Assembly (NCBI GenBank): GCA_900299185.1
Contig: OMIV01000314.1
Span: forward strand, 1 to 35,230
Origin: Planctomycetaceae bacterium
GTDB taxonomy: Bacteria > Planctomycetota > Planctomycetia > Planctomycetales > Planctomycetaceae
Direction: 5' to 3'
DNA: 35,230 nucleotides
Shown here: positions 16,785 through 25,788 of the stretch, piece by piece
How the letters are laid out: each line of letters begins with the position of its first letter
Position numbering within the stretch: position 1 is the stretch's first letter
Position numbers and translations under genes: made by a program
The notes under the pieces: model-generated
Databases searched by the model: none
The model's input: the letters and a program-made list of their open reading frames with translations, nothing else
What the model was told of the DNA's origin: nothing

Positions 16785-16871
16785 CGCTGCCTCATGGCCG
16801 TGAGTTTCATCGCGGACTTTGTCGGCGCAGAAAGTGGCACAGTCCTGTCCCACTCATTTCCGAGGCCGAAC

Positions 16872-17963
16872 ATGACGACGTCCAAAGACCTCTTCGACGA
16901 TTCGACGATGACCTTTGGCGAGCACCTCGAAGTGCTCCGCGTGCATCTGATCAAGGCCATCATCGGCCTGTCGATCGCTGTGATTGGTTGCTTGTTTGTG
17001 GGCGACAAAGTGGTCGCCATCATCCGTGCTCCCGTTGAACGAGCCCTCCGCATTTACGACGTTCAAGTGGAAGACGACGTTGCCAATACGACCTCGCCGC
17101 TGTCTTGGGATTGGTGGAAGCAGCAGAGCGGTTTGAATGTGCTCGATCAGAAAGATCCGCTGGAAGAAGCACGGCTCAGCGTCCCTCCGATCGTTGGTGG
17201 AACGGCAACCGGGCAAACCATTGAAGTCGATGTGCTGCCGTCGGAACTCATCAACGTGCTGCACTCTGCTGACCCTGATCGGTTCCCCAAAGCTACCGCG
17301 AAGGAAGACGAGAAGCCGGTCTCGCTGCGAATGAAGTCGACGGCGTTTACCGAGCTGAATCAGGTCATCGAACGAACGAGCAAGCCGGTAACGCTCAACG
17401 TTCAAGAAGCCTTCATGATGTATATGAAGGTGGCGTTCATTGCGGGGCTGATCGTCGCGAGCCCGTGGGTCTTCTATCAGTTGTGGCTATTCGTCGCGGC
17501 GGGGCTGTATCCTCATGAACGCCGCTACGTTTACATCTATTTGCCGATGAGCATTGTGCTGTTTGTGGGCGGCTGTGTGTTCTGCTTCTATTGCGTGTTC
17601 CCGTTCATGCTTAGCTTCTTGCTGGGCTTCAACAAGATGCTGGGATTGCAGCCGCAGATTCGATTGTCTGAGTGGATCAGCTTTGCCGTGATGCTGCCGC
17701 TGGTCTTTGGAGTCAGCTTCGAGTTGCCGCTCATCATGTTGTTCATGGAGCGGATCTCGATCTTCGATGTCACCGCCTACCGCGAGAAGCGTCGCATGGC
17801 GATTCTGATCATCTCCTTCTTGTCGATGATGCTGACGCCTTCGGCTGACCCGATGAGCATGATCTTGATGCTGATCCCCATGTTGGCGTTGTACGAGTTC
17901 GGCATCTTGCTGTGCTTGTTGCAGCGACCCAAGACGCCGTTCGCTGGTGAGGCAACGGCTTAA
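16872..17963 (+). CDS. tatC: Twin-arginine translocase subunit TatC with large periplasmic insert
   Basis: TatC is the core receptor of the Tat pathway that exports folded proteins. Key features are kept: EHLEVLR at 17-23 (E. coli THLIELR, recognition Glu), RAPVER at 52-57, FYQLWLF at 201-207, LYPHERR at 212-218 (recognition Glu), FGVSFELP at 279-286 and TPSADP at 322-327. Six membrane segments can be drawn. At 363 residues it is about 100 longer than E. coli TatC. The extra length lies in the first periplasmic loop (about 58-175), which is hydrophilic and acidic. The frame stays open 51 codons upstream, but ATG 16872 places EHLE where TatC expects it. No tatA/B gene adjoins it. Several Tat substrates are encoded nearby: the dioxygenase, both DUF1501 proteins and the Gly/Thr-rich protein. 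Confidence 0.95.
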   Translation: MTTSKDLFDDSTMTFGEHLEVLRVHLIKAIIGLSIAVIGCLFVGDKVVAIIRAPVERALRIYDVQVEDDVANTTSPLSWDWWKQQSGLNVLDQKDPLEEARLSVPPIVGGTATGQTIEVDVLPSELINVLHSADPDRFPKATAKEDEKPVSLRMKSTAFTELNQVIERTSKPVTLNVQEAFMMYMKVAFIAGLIVASPWVFYQLWLFVAAGLYPHERRYVYIYLPMSIVLFVGGCVFCFYCVFPFMLSFLLGFNKMLGLQPQIRLSEWISFAVMLPLVFGVSFELPLIMLFMERISIFDVTAYREKRRMAILIISFLSMMLTPSADPMSMILMLIPMLALYEFGILLCLLQRPKTPFAGEATA

Positions 17964-17984
17964 TGCAGGACCAAGAATAAGGCC

Positions 17985-18032
17985 GAGTCGCGGAGCGGTT
18001 CGGCTACGTAGCTCAGTCGCTCCGCGACTGAG
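17985..18032. repeat. Composite palindromic repeat around CTACGTAG (copy A)
   Basis: Two opposed GTCGC-GGA-GCG type hairpins flank the palindrome CTACGTAG. The reverse complement matches copy B (21913-21960) at 45 of 48 positions. It lies just after the tatC stop. Confidence 0.85.
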
Positions 18033-18174
18033 AAGCACCGGCAATCGCGGTCTTCAAATCACGGTGTTGTTCATCGGCAAGTCCCTTGCATGAACCCACC
18101 CATTCAAGCTGGTAACAGCCAATGACCGGCCGCGCCAGCGAAGCCGATTGCACTTTCACTGACTGGAACTCTTG

Positions 18175-18942
18175 ATGTCCGATGAGCCGCAGAAACCTGA
18201 TTACGCTCATGCCGACATCGGCATCGTGTGTGCGTTGCCTTTGGAGTTGGAGCCGTTCTTGAAACGCTGCCAACGAGTGCTGACGTATTCCGGCGGCGAA
18301 TTCACTTTCAAAGGTGGGCGATATGACGGCATCCGCATTGCTGTCGTTGAGTGTGGCATGGGTTACGCTCGAGCCCGTCGCGCGACGGAAGCACTGATCG
18401 AAGGGCATTCGCCAAGTTGGTTGTTGTCTTGCGGCTTTGCGGGCGCACTTCTGCCGCAGATGAAGATTGGTCAGATCGTGATGGCGAACGAGATCGTGGA
18501 CATGCACGGTCAGCAGTTCTCGATCGATCTGAAGGCTGCGACCAATGAAGCGCAGGGACTTTATGTCGGTCGCGTTCTCACCGCTGATGAGATTGTGCGG
18601 ACCATCGCCGAGAGGCAAGAGTTACACGACAAGCATCAGGCCATTGCTGTCGACATGGAGAGCTTGGCGGTCGCGCAAGTGGCTCGTGAGCGGCGTGTGA
18701 AGTTCATGGGCGTGCGAGCCATCAGCGATGACATGTCGGCCGACCTTCCGAGCGAAGTGCTGTCGGTCATGGGTGGGAGCGGAGCCGTGCGAGTCGGTGC
18801 CGTCATTGGTGCGTTGTGGAAGCGGCCGGGCAGCATGAAAGACATGCTCAAGCTCCGCGATCACGCCGAACTTGCGGCCAAGAACTTGGCAGCCTTTCTC
18901 GATGGTGTGGTGCATCAACTTCAGCCTGCGGCCGCAAAGTAG
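18175..18942 (+). CDS. Nucleoside phosphorylase / nucleosidase superfamily protein
   Basis: The 255-residue protein belongs to the purine nucleoside phosphorylase/MTAN superfamily. It shows IGIVCALPLELEPF at 15-28, CGMGYARARRATEALI at 60-75, the purine-site VDMES at 159-163 and RAISDD at 181-186 with the Asp expected to protonate the base. The usual NxGSAG loop reads SCGFAGAL, a divergent form. Relatives include MTA/SAH nucleosidase, futalosine hydrolase and the hopanoid-associated phosphorylase HpnG. The divergence leaves the substrate open. A link to speD, whose pathway yields MTA, is possible but they are 7 kb apart. ATG 18175 is preferred over the TTG one codon before; the ribosome-binding site is weak. 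Confidence 0.8.
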   Translation: MSDEPQKPDYAHADIGIVCALPLELEPFLKRCQRVLTYSGGEFTFKGGRYDGIRIAVVECGMGYARARRATEALIEGHSPSWLLSCGFAGALLPQMKIGQIVMANEIVDMHGQQFSIDLKAATNEAQGLYVGRVLTADEIVRTIAERQELHDKHQAIAVDMESLAVAQVARERRVKFMGVRAISDDMSADLPSEVLSVMGGSGAVRVGAVIGALWKRPGSMKDMLKLRDHAELAAKNLAAFLDGVVHQLQPAAAK

Positions 18943-19058
18943 GGCTGTGATCTTACCGACGTGGCCGTCACGGTTGTTTCGTGTCGGCGCATCGCAGCAT
19001 CGCTTATCACTCTGCTCGTAATAGCGCGACTTCACGAAACACAGCTCAAGGAATCTGC

Positions 19059-19757
19059 GTGTCGACCGTCATTCCGCCTGCCTTTGCCTTTCACTTTGCG
19101 TTGCCCGTGCAACGGCATGACCGCTTGCCGCTGGCAGGGAAAAGATTGCTCGATCTGAGTAGTGACTATTCCATTCCTTGGCCGGACGCTTCGTTATTGG
19201 GAAGTGCTCAAGTTGCCGGACCGCCGACGGCGAATGTCGATCTGAGGATGGCTTGGAGCGAACGCGGCTTGGGGATCTCTGTCACCGTGAAGGGGAAGTC
19301 GAACGAGCCAACGGCCAATCTCTATGAACCGTTGGCGTCTGAGGGCTTGCAGGTGTGGATCGACACTCGCAACACGCAAACCATTCACCGCGCGAGTCGC
19401 TTTTGCCATCACTTCTGCCTGATTGCAGGTGGCACTCATGAGACTGCTCCGGAGCCGTGCGTGCTGCAATTGCCGATTGCACGAGCGTCCGAAGATGCGA
19501 AACAACAGTCGCCGTCGGCCTTTCGAATTGAGCGGCTGCAACATGCTGACGGCTACACGTTGGAAGCTTGGTTGCCAGCGGCGACGTTGACTGGCTTTGA
19601 TGTGGAGACGTGCTCGCAATTGGGATTCATGTGCTGGCTCGTCGATCGTGAGTTAGGCAACGTCTCGTTGACGGTCGGTTCCGAGTTTCCCTTCGCCAGC
19701 GATCCCAGCTTGTGGCAAACGCTCGATCTGGTAACGGACAAATCGCGGCTGCAATAA
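19059..19757 (+). CDS. CBM9/DOMON-like carbohydrate-binding fold protein
   Basis: A 232-residue protein with no clear signal peptide. Its middle (NVDLRMAWSERGLGISVTVK, then a gap and EGLQVWIDTRNTQTIHRASRF) follows the pattern of CBM9-like beta-sandwich modules in which a substrate-side loop carries W.DTR and a following HxAxxFCHxF. The end (YTLEAWLPAATLTGF, then GFMCWLVDRE) also fits. Planctomycetes have many unlinked versions of this module. The start is GTG 19059 because AAGGA lies six bases upstream and the conserved part begins soon after. The longer frame from 18981 has no such site. It ends 24 bases before the DUF2079 gene, so the two are probably co-transcribed. Function is not known. 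Confidence 0.7.
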   Translation: MSTVIPPAFAFHFALPVQRHDRLPLAGKRLLDLSSDYSIPWPDASLLGSAQVAGPPTANVDLRMAWSERGLGISVTVKGKSNEPTANLYEPLASEGLQVWIDTRNTQTIHRASRFCHHFCLIAGGTHETAPEPCVLQLPIARASEDAKQQSPSAFRIERLQHADGYTLEAWLPAATLTGFDVETCSQLGFMCWLVDRELGNVSLTVGSEFPFASDPSLWQTLDLVTDKSRLQ

Positions 19758-19781
19758 GGCCAAACTGCAACAGTGGGATTC

Positions 19782-21878
19782 ATGACCTCTCCATCTCTAT
19801 CATCGTCGCAAACTCCGACGAGTGTCGCTTGGGCGTTGCTCGTGTGTGTGGTTGGCTGCGCGGCTCTTGCTTGGGGATTGGAAGCCGTAGTCGAGTCTCC
19901 CGTCGCGGGGCCGAGCCTGTGGAGTTCGGTTGCTCTCAAGAGCGTGGCCGAAGTGCTTGGCGGAAGCGTGAGCTTCGAACCTGCCAGTCAGAGTTTGCTC
20001 GTCGACGTTCCCTACGTGTCGCTGCTTGGCCTGACTTCGGGCCTCTCAATCGTGGCAGTGATTGGTGCGTGGTGCGTTACGCGAAATCAAAGCTCGAATG
20101 CAGCAAGCCTGGCCAACACAGTCGCGGCGGCATGGCGTTGGTGGTGGATTGGTGGAGTCTTCGTCGTGCTCGACGCGCTGCTCTTGATTGCCGGAGCAGA
20201 GACTCTGGAATCGTTGTTACTCGCAAACGCAGCTCATGTGCTGTCGCTGGCTCTGGCTGGCTGGATCGCGACGCTGCTGAGTCGATTGATGCCGCGCGAT
20301 GGCAGCTTGGCCGGCGGATTGCCTTGGGGCGTATGGGTAGGGACTCTCGCGTATGTCGTCGTCTTCACGGCCATGAATTGGCAGCTTTATCGCACGTTGA
20401 TGCTGCCGCACGGCGACTCGGCCATGTACGAGGAGCATCTGTGGAACCTCACTCACGGCAAAGGCTTCCGCAGCTATCTGGATCAAGGTTTGTTTCTGGG
20501 CGAGCACATTCAAGTTGTGCATTTATTGTTACTGCCGTTGTATGTCGTCTGGCCGTCGCATTTGCTGCTGGAGCTGACTCAAAGCGTGGCCTTGGCAGCA
20601 GGAGCGATGCCTGTGTTTTGGATGGCTCGGCGAGCCAGCGGCTCGGCGCGAATCGGATGTTGGGTCGCCCTGGCGTACCTGCTTTATCCGCCGATGCAGT
20701 TCCTCGACATCGCGATCGACTTCAAGACGTTCCGCCCCGAAGCGTTCGTCATTCCGGCTTATCTCTTCGCGCTCGACCAGTTTGAACGACGACGCTTCAA
20801 GACCGCGATCGTCTGCTTGTTGATTGGTTTGTCAGCCAAAGAGGACTACGCGATTGCTCTGGCCCCTTTCGGTGTTTGGTTAGCCGCGACTGAGTTTTGG
20901 AAGGTTCGTGGTGACTCCGTCGCCGCTCCCGATCATAGACGCATGGGGGCTGTTGGAGTTGGCTTGGCGATCTTGGCCGTTGCCTATCTGCTATTCGCGA
21001 CCCGAGTGGCGATGCCGTACTTCCGGTCGGGCAACGAACTGCATTACGTCCGCTACTTCTCGAAATTTGGCGAGTCGTTCGGCGAAGTCGTCTTCAACAT
21101 GCTGACGAGCCCGATGCTGGTGCTCAGCGAACTCACTTCGGCGCCGTCGATCATCTACTTGTTAGCGGTATTTGTGCCCTTGGCTTTTACACCGCTGTGG
21201 TCGCCGTCTCGATTGCTGGTCGCCGCTCCTTTGTTGGTGCTGTTGTGTTTGAACGAAGTCATTCGACAAGACCCGTTTCCGAGGCATCACTTTCAAGCGC
21301 CCGTGATCCCGCTTTTGTTCTGGGCGATGACCGGGGCGATGGCTCGACTGAGTTCGCGGCAGGCGTCCGTCCTCAATTCTCCGCATGACAACTCAGCGTC
21401 GCTGGTGTGGCGAATCTTGCACCCCGCGCCGCAGTTCATGGCAGCTTTCGCCTGCGCGAGCGGTTTGCTGGCGAGCATCACTGCCGGACAAAGCCCGCTG
21501 GGGTTGCGGTTCTGGGATTCCGGGTCGGTCGCTTATTGGAAGTCGAATTACACGGTGACTCGCCGAGCGGAACTCATCGAACGCGTGCTGACGGAGATTC
21601 CTCAATCGGCCCGAGTGGCTTCGACGGACTTTGTGCATCCGCGGCTGACGCATTACGAGCGATCGTATGACTACAGCCATTACCCGCGAGCCGTTGCGAA
21701 CTACGAAGATAAAGTTCCGGACGATACCGACTACATCGTGATCGATACCGGGCACCGCTACAGCGACATCAAAGAGCCTCGGCAGATCCGCGAGTTGCAG
21801 CGCGAACCTAAAAAGTGGGAGTTGCTCGACTTGCAGACTGAAGGCGTCTTCATTGTCCTGCGGCGGAAACGACCGTAG
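19782..21878 (+). CDS. DUF2079 multi-pass membrane protein
   Basis: This 698-residue protein has about a dozen hydrophobic segments and the DUF2079 hallmark HGDSAMYEEHLWNLTHGKGF at about 209-228, followed by a GEHIQVVHLLLLPLY segment. A second conserved block reads DFKTFRPEAFVIPAYLFALD. The C-terminal 120 residues are soluble and contain TDFVHPRLTHYERSYDYSHY, likely facing the periplasm. DUF2079 is related to GT-C type membrane glycosyltransferases, which use polyprenyl-linked sugars with an acidic residue in the first loop. The Asp in HGDSA is a candidate for that role. The start could be GTG 19773, three codons earlier. The neighbouring CBM9-like gene suggests a glycan-related task, which is inference. 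Confidence 0.85.
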   Translation: MTSPSLSSSQTPTSVAWALLVCVVGCAALAWGLEAVVESPVAGPSLWSSVALKSVAEVLGGSVSFEPASQSLLVDVPYVSLLGLTSGLSIVAVIGAWCVTRNQSSNAASLANTVAAAWRWWWIGGVFVVLDALLLIAGAETLESLLLANAAHVLSLALAGWIATLLSRLMPRDGSLAGGLPWGVWVGTLAYVVVFTAMNWQLYRTLMLPHGDSAMYEEHLWNLTHGKGFRSYLDQGLFLGEHIQVVHLLLLPLYVVWPSHLLLELTQSVALAAGAMPVFWMARRASGSARIGCWVALAYLLYPPMQFLDIAIDFKTFRPEAFVIPAYLFALDQFERRRFKTAIVCLLIGLSAKEDYAIALAPFGVWLAATEFWKVRGDSVAAPDHRRMGAVGVGLAILAVAYLLFATRVAMPYFRSGNELHYVRYFSKFGESFGEVVFNMLTSPMLVLSELTSAPSIIYLLAVFVPLAFTPLWSPSRLLVAAPLLVLLCLNEVIRQDPFPRHHFQAPVIPLLFWAMTGAMARLSSRQASVLNSPHDNSASLVWRILHPAPQFMAAFACASGLLASITAGQSPLGLRFWDSGSVAYWKSNYTVTRRAELIERVLTEIPQSARVASTDFVHPRLTHYERSYDYSHYPRAVANYEDKVPDDTDYIVIDTGHRYSDIKEPRQIRELQREPKKWELLDLQTEGVFIVLRRKRP

Positions 21879-21912
21879 TGCTACGTCACAGCCACGGTTT
21901 CGGATGGCCAAT

Positions 21913-21964
21913 CTCAGTCGCGGAGCGACTGAGCTACGTAGGCGAGTCGCTCCGCGACTCGCTC
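21913..21964. repeat. Composite palindromic repeat around CTACGTAG (copy B)
   Basis: AGTCGC-GGA-GCGACT, then CTACGTAG, then GAGTCGC-TCC-GCGACTC: two self-complementary units pointing towards each other across a central palindrome. This is the best-preserved copy in the window and lies 34 bases after the DUF2079 stop. Confidence 0.9.
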
Positions 21965-22112
21965 AACCCGAAGTTCAATGTGCGACGGAGCATTAGTCGA
22001 ATTCATCAGAACTCGGATGACTCAGACCAAGCATCTCAAGTCTGACGACTTCAGCTTCGGTTGAGTTGGAATCATCCACGCGAACCGCGCCGATCTCTAG
22101 TTAGGTTTCTAC

Positions 22113-23627
22113 ATGCAGCCATTGCTTTCCATTCGCCGTGTCACAAAACGCTTCGGGGGAGTCGTCGCGCTGTGCGATGTGTCGTTTGATATTCAGCCCG
22201 GTAAGTTTCATGCGATCGTCGGCGAGAACGGTGCCGGCAAGAGCACGTTGATGAAGATCTTGTCGGGAGTCATTCCCGAGTTCGACGGCGAGATCTTGCT
22301 ACGCGGTGAGCCTGTGCGGTTCAGCGGGACGCGCGACGCCGAACAGGCTGGCATCGCGATCATTCATCAAGAACTCAATTTGGTGGAGCAGTTGTCGGTC
22401 GCTGCCAACATCTTCTTGGGACGTGAAAAACGCGGAGCGTTGGGCTGGCTTGATGATCGAGCGATGGAAGCCGCCGCTGCCGAGCTGTTTGAACGGTTGG
22501 GGTGTCGCATCGTTCCCACTCAGCTCGTGAGTGAGCTGCGGGTCGGCGATCAGCAGCTTGTCGAGATCGCCAAAGCTCTGTCGCTCGATGCTGACATTCT
22601 CATCATGGACGAGCCGACGAGTGCCTTGACCGAAGGCGAAGTGGAACGACTGTTTGGAGTCATTGAACGGCTGCGACAACGCGGCGTCACCATTCTTTAT
22701 ATCTCGCACAAGATGGATGAAGTCTTCCGCTTGTCAGATCAGATCACGGTCTTGCGCGACGGCAAATTCATTGCGACCAAGGCGCGAAAAGATGTCAGCG
22801 CCAAAGAGGTCACGCATCTGCTGGTTGGTCGCGAAATCGAAGATTCTGCTTCACGAACATTACGGCAAACCGGTGACGTCTTGTTGCAAGTCCGAGGCTT
22901 GCATCTGCCGCGTTCCGGGCACGCTCAACAATGGCGATTGAAAGACATCAGCTTCGAGCTGAGACGCGGAGAAGTGCTCGGCATTGCTGGGTTGATGGGA
23001 GCCGGACGGACCGAACTGTTGGAGTGCTTGTTTGGCATCAGTCCCGAATCGCCGACTGGAGAGGTCTTGTTGAATGGTCGCTCGTTGCGACTGAGCGAGC
23101 CGATCGATGCCATGAACGCAGGGCTCGCGCTTGTCACCGAAGATCGCAAACGACTGGGGCTCTTTGGGCACATGTCGGTCCGCGAGAACATCACCATTTG
23201 CACGCTCCATGAGATGACGTCCCTCGGATTGCTTTCATCGCAGGCGGAGTCAACTCGCGCTCGGGATGCCGTCGCTCAATTGCGAGTGAAGACGGCCAGC
23301 ACTGAGAGCCCCGTCCTCAGCTTAAGTGGTGGTAACCAGCAGAAGTGCATCATCGCTCGATGGTTGGAAACAAAGCCGACGGTTCTGTTGCTCGATGACC
23401 CAACTCGTGGCATCGATGTTGGTGCGAAGGCCGAGATCTATTCCGTCATTGATCAGCTTTGCCGCGACGGCTTGGGGATCATCGTGACGTCCAGTGAGCT
23501 TCCCGAATTGATCACGCTCTGCGATTGCATTCTGGTTTTGTGCGAAGGACGAATGACCGGGCAATTCCAACGTGGCGAGTTCAGCGAGCAGGCCATCATG
23601 GAAGCGGCAACTCGGCGTGGAGCTTAG
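22113..23627 (+). CDS. Sugar ABC transporter ATP-binding protein, RbsA/MglA type
   Basis: A 504-residue protein with two fused ABC ATPase domains, as in the ribose/galactose/xylose importers. Domain 1 has Walker A GENGAGKST (37-45), Q-loop IIHQELNL, a signature VGDQQLVEIAKAL and Walker B LIMDEPTSAL (163-172). Domain 2 has the degenerate Walker A GLMGAGRTEL usual for this family, a full LSGGNQQK signature and Walker B LLLDDPTRGID, where Asp replaces the common catalytic Glu. It should power uptake of a monosaccharide, but no permease (RbsC-like) or binding-protein gene is present on either side. The neighbours are a DUF2079 gene and a DUF1559 gene. Either the partners lie elsewhere or the protein has been separated from them. 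Confidence 0.92.
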   Translation: MQPLLSIRRVTKRFGGVVALCDVSFDIQPGKFHAIVGENGAGKSTLMKILSGVIPEFDGEILLRGEPVRFSGTRDAEQAGIAIIHQELNLVEQLSVAANIFLGREKRGALGWLDDRAMEAAAAELFERLGCRIVPTQLVSELRVGDQQLVEIAKALSLDADILIMDEPTSALTEGEVERLFGVIERLRQRGVTILYISHKMDEVFRLSDQITVLRDGKFIATKARKDVSAKEVTHLLVGREIEDSASRTLRQTGDVLLQVRGLHLPRSGHAQQWRLKDISFELRRGEVLGIAGLMGAGRTELLECLFGISPESPTGEVLLNGRSLRLSEPIDAMNAGLALVTEDRKRLGLFGHMSVRENITICTLHEMTSLGLLSSQAESTRARDAVAQLRVKTASTESPVLSLSGGNQQKCIIARWLETKPTVLLLDDPTRGIDVGAKAEIYSVIDQLCRDGLGIIVTSSELPELITLCDCILVLCEGRMTGQFQRGEFSEQAIMEAATRRGA

Positions 23628-23987
23628 CAATCGGCGAAACCATGCCTGCGATTCATGCGATTCCTTGTGATCTCATGATTCTTCAAAGCACGGCGTTGAC
23701 CGAGTTGGACCTGTCACGTTTCCACAAAAACCTTCCGGATGTGGAGTAACTCTTTCACCTCGGTGATCGAGCTTCCGCAGTCTCTCGGAAGACGCTTCGA
23801 AGGATGTAGCATTTCATATTGGTCGCCGGAGTCTGACGCTGGTCGCCGAAACGCGAATTGAATCAGACTTTCGGCCCTGATAGCCTGCTCTGCAATGTTG
23901 GTCAGGGTTGTCTGCATAGGGAGTTTTGTCAGTGCAGCCGCCTCCTGGCATCTCGCTCATAGTTCTCTTTGATACTTGGAGTCGGCC
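23628..23987 (+). other. Intergenic region before the second DUF1559 gene
   Basis: Some 360 bases without a supported gene. TGGTCGCCG occurs twice, about 20 bases apart, near 23820-23850. I see no convincing promoter boxes or RNA structure. Presumably the DUF1559 promoter is here. Confidence 0.5.
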
Positions 23988-24989
23988 ATGCGGACGATCG
24001 GGCACAGCACCCAACACTCTCGGCGCGAAGGATTCACGTTGATCGAATTGCTGGTCGTGATTGCGATCATCGCCGTGCTTGCTGCGATCTTGATCCCGGC
24101 CGTCCAAAGTGCTCGCGAGTCAGCTCGCCGGACGCAGTGCATCAACAACATGAAGCAGATTGTGTTGGCAACCTCCAACTACCACGACGTTCAAAAGACT
24201 TTTCCACCGGGGCTGATTACCGGGACCGTGGGGCCGACTCAAATCAACTTGCCTATGCCTTTGGTTGTTACGTTGGGAACCGCGACCAGTGCCGGTCCGG
24301 CACCCGTTGTGACGATTAGCGATTGGGTCTACTCCAACGACTATTCGTGGGCGGCTTTCATCCTTCCGCAATTGGGACAAGGCAACGTCAATTTGAATTT
24401 CAATGAGCCCAAGACTTCGGCCAACAACCAGTCTGGAGTTCAAGTTGTTATTTCGTCTTACGTGTGCCCGAGTGCTCAGCTTCCAAGTGCTCGACCACAG
24501 GCTGTCGCCGGAACGAATCTCGGCGGATATGCCTACATGACGTATCGAGCCAACAGCGGTACGAGTCCTCGACCTGGTAATACCAACGGGCAAACCGACA
24601 ACGGGGTGATGTATCGAGACAGTTCTGTTTCCTATCGAGATTTGGCTCGTGACGGCGAATCGAACACGGTCATGTTTGGCGAATCGCTGTTCGGTTTCTG
24701 GGGTGACGGCAATAGCTGCTGTGCCCGCGCTGCAGACGACGACGGCAATGACATCCCAGACTGGGGACGTGACGGTGCCAATCCTTCGGCTTCACCTTCG
24801 GCATTCGACAACTACTTGAATGCTGGCCAAGCCGGGCACTTCTTTGGTTGGGGAGCGTGGCATCCCGAAGTAGCGGTCTTCGGGATGGGTGACGGCTCAA
24901 CTCGTACCTTCGCGAAGACCTTGGACTTCAAGATTCTAAAAGCCATCTGCACCCGTGACGGCCAAGAACGATTCAACATGCCGAACTAA
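23988..24989 (+). CDS. DUF1559 family protein with type IV pilin-like N-terminus (copy 2)
   Basis: The 333-residue product has the signal [19 protein letters not shown] with the usual Gly before Phe, then [21 protein letters not shown] central [14 protein letters not shown] and the later [14 protein letters not shown] are typical of the family. The C-terminus differs from the other copies: [20 protein letters not shown] replaces the usual H-x-GG version, and it ends ERFNMPN instead of GNEVV. It may therefore belong to a different subgroup. ATG 23988 has a TTGGAG box five bases upstream. No lipoprotein gene follows this copy. The role is unknown. Confidence 0.92.
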   Translation: MRTIGHSTQHSRREGFTLIELLVVIAIIAVLAAILIPAVQSARESARRTQCINNMKQIVLATSNYHDVQKTFPPGLITGTVGPTQINLPMPLVVTLGTATSAGPAPVVTISDWVYSNDYSWAAFILPQLGQGNVNLNFNEPKTSANNQSGVQVVISSYVCPSAQLPSARPQAVAGTNLGGYAYMTYRANSGTSPRPGNTNGQTDNGVMYRDSSVSYRDLARDGESNTVMFGESLFGFWGDGNSCCARAADDDGNDIPDWGRDGANPSASPSAFDNYLNAGQAGHFFGWGAWHPEVAVFGMGDGSTRTFAKTLDFKILKAICTRDGQERFNMPN

Positions 24990-25198
24990 GTTGGCTCACT
25001 ATGCGCCGGTCGAACCGCGCGACTAAGGCCACTCTCGATGTCAGAGATTGGTTTCTGAATGTCGAGATACTTAGCTTCAAAAGCACGACTTTCAGTTTGG
25101 CAGAGTGCCCATCAGGGGAATCTCGCTGACGATTAGCTTGTCTCAACCGCTTGCGATTGAGATCCAGCGAACCCCATTCAGGCCGTATTTGTCGAAGG

Positions 25199-25227
25199 TT
25201 GCAACGCGAAATAGTGGTGACTAGATT
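25199..25227 (+). promoter_or_regulatory. Probable promoter of tRNA-His
   Basis: TTGCAA (25199-25204) and TAGATT (25222-25227), each four of six to consensus, are 17 bases apart and end 32 bases before the tRNA. The rest of the gap back to 24990 shows nothing else I can name. Confidence 0.4.
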
Positions 25228-25259
25228 TCCGCACGCTTAAGCCGTCCAGGCGGCTTCAC

Positions 25260-25334
25260 GGTGGCTATAGCTCAGTTGGTTAGAGCGCCAGATTGTGGTT
25301 CTGGATGTCGCCGGTTCGAATCCGGTTAGCCACC
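25260..25334 (+). tRNA. tRNA-His (anticodon GTG)
   Basis: The cloverleaf folds completely: acceptor GTGGCTA/TAGCCAC, D arm GCTC...GAGC, anticodon stem CCAGA/TCTGG with loop TTGTGGT and anticodon GTG at 25295-25297, and T arm CCGG-TTCGAAT-CCGG. A G at 25260 can pair with C73 at 25334, the extra G-1 that identifies histidine tRNAs. The CCA end is only partly encoded (CC then T), so the tail must be added by enzyme. Confidence 0.97.
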
Positions 25335-25340
25335 CCTGCA

Positions 25341-25382
25341 AACGCCTCGTCAGAGTTTTCTCTGACGAGGCGTTCTGCTTTT
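25341..25382 (+). terminator. Intrinsic terminator of tRNA-His
   Basis: A perfect 15-base stem (AACGCCTCGTCAGAG, 25341-25355, with its complement at 25360-25374) has a TTTT loop and is followed by CTGCTTTT. It begins six bases after the tRNA and is the clearest terminator in the window. Confidence 0.9.
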
Positions 25383-25788
25383 CATCAGGCGGTTCACCGA
25401 ACTTGATACTGAGTTGGAGTTCTCGTTTGTTGAATGATCCTTGCGAGATATGGCCTTCTCATTTCAGGTCGTTTCGCTGAATGGCGGCGGAAATCGATCA
25501 ACTTCGTTTGAGCCCGGTGCGGTGTGCGTTGAACTGGTCTCCCCGCACAGGGGGCAATGTTGTAGGGTCTCGGCTCGATCGTCGGGCTGCGTGGTTGATT
25601 GGGCTGTTGAGAATGATGACTGACTGAGGTTGGCTGTGGCTGATGGGACTCAATGAGTGCTTCAATCAGACCTGGCGAGCTGATGCGGCTTCGTTCCGCA
25701 GTGTTCTCAGCACCGGAGATCGAACGTCGGAATGGAATGCCGACGCCAACTTGTTTGCAGACCTCATTACTGCCACGACACGGAAGTC
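25383..25788 (+). other. Intergenic region before the mla operon
   Basis: About 400 bases with only short overlapping open frames and no recognisable protein. The promoter of the mlaE-mlaF-mlaD operon should be here, but no box pair stands out. Confidence 0.5.

Noticed and set aside
19712-20785. Plus-strand 357-codon frame overlapping the DUF2079 gene
   Set aside because: The DUF2079 frame carries the family motifs. This frame is its out-of-frame shadow, rich in Arg and Ser as expected.
25260-25382. tRNA-His as an integration site for a mobile element
   Set aside because: No integrase gene, no repeat of the tRNA 3' end was seen in the window, and the neighbours look like ordinary chromosomal genes.
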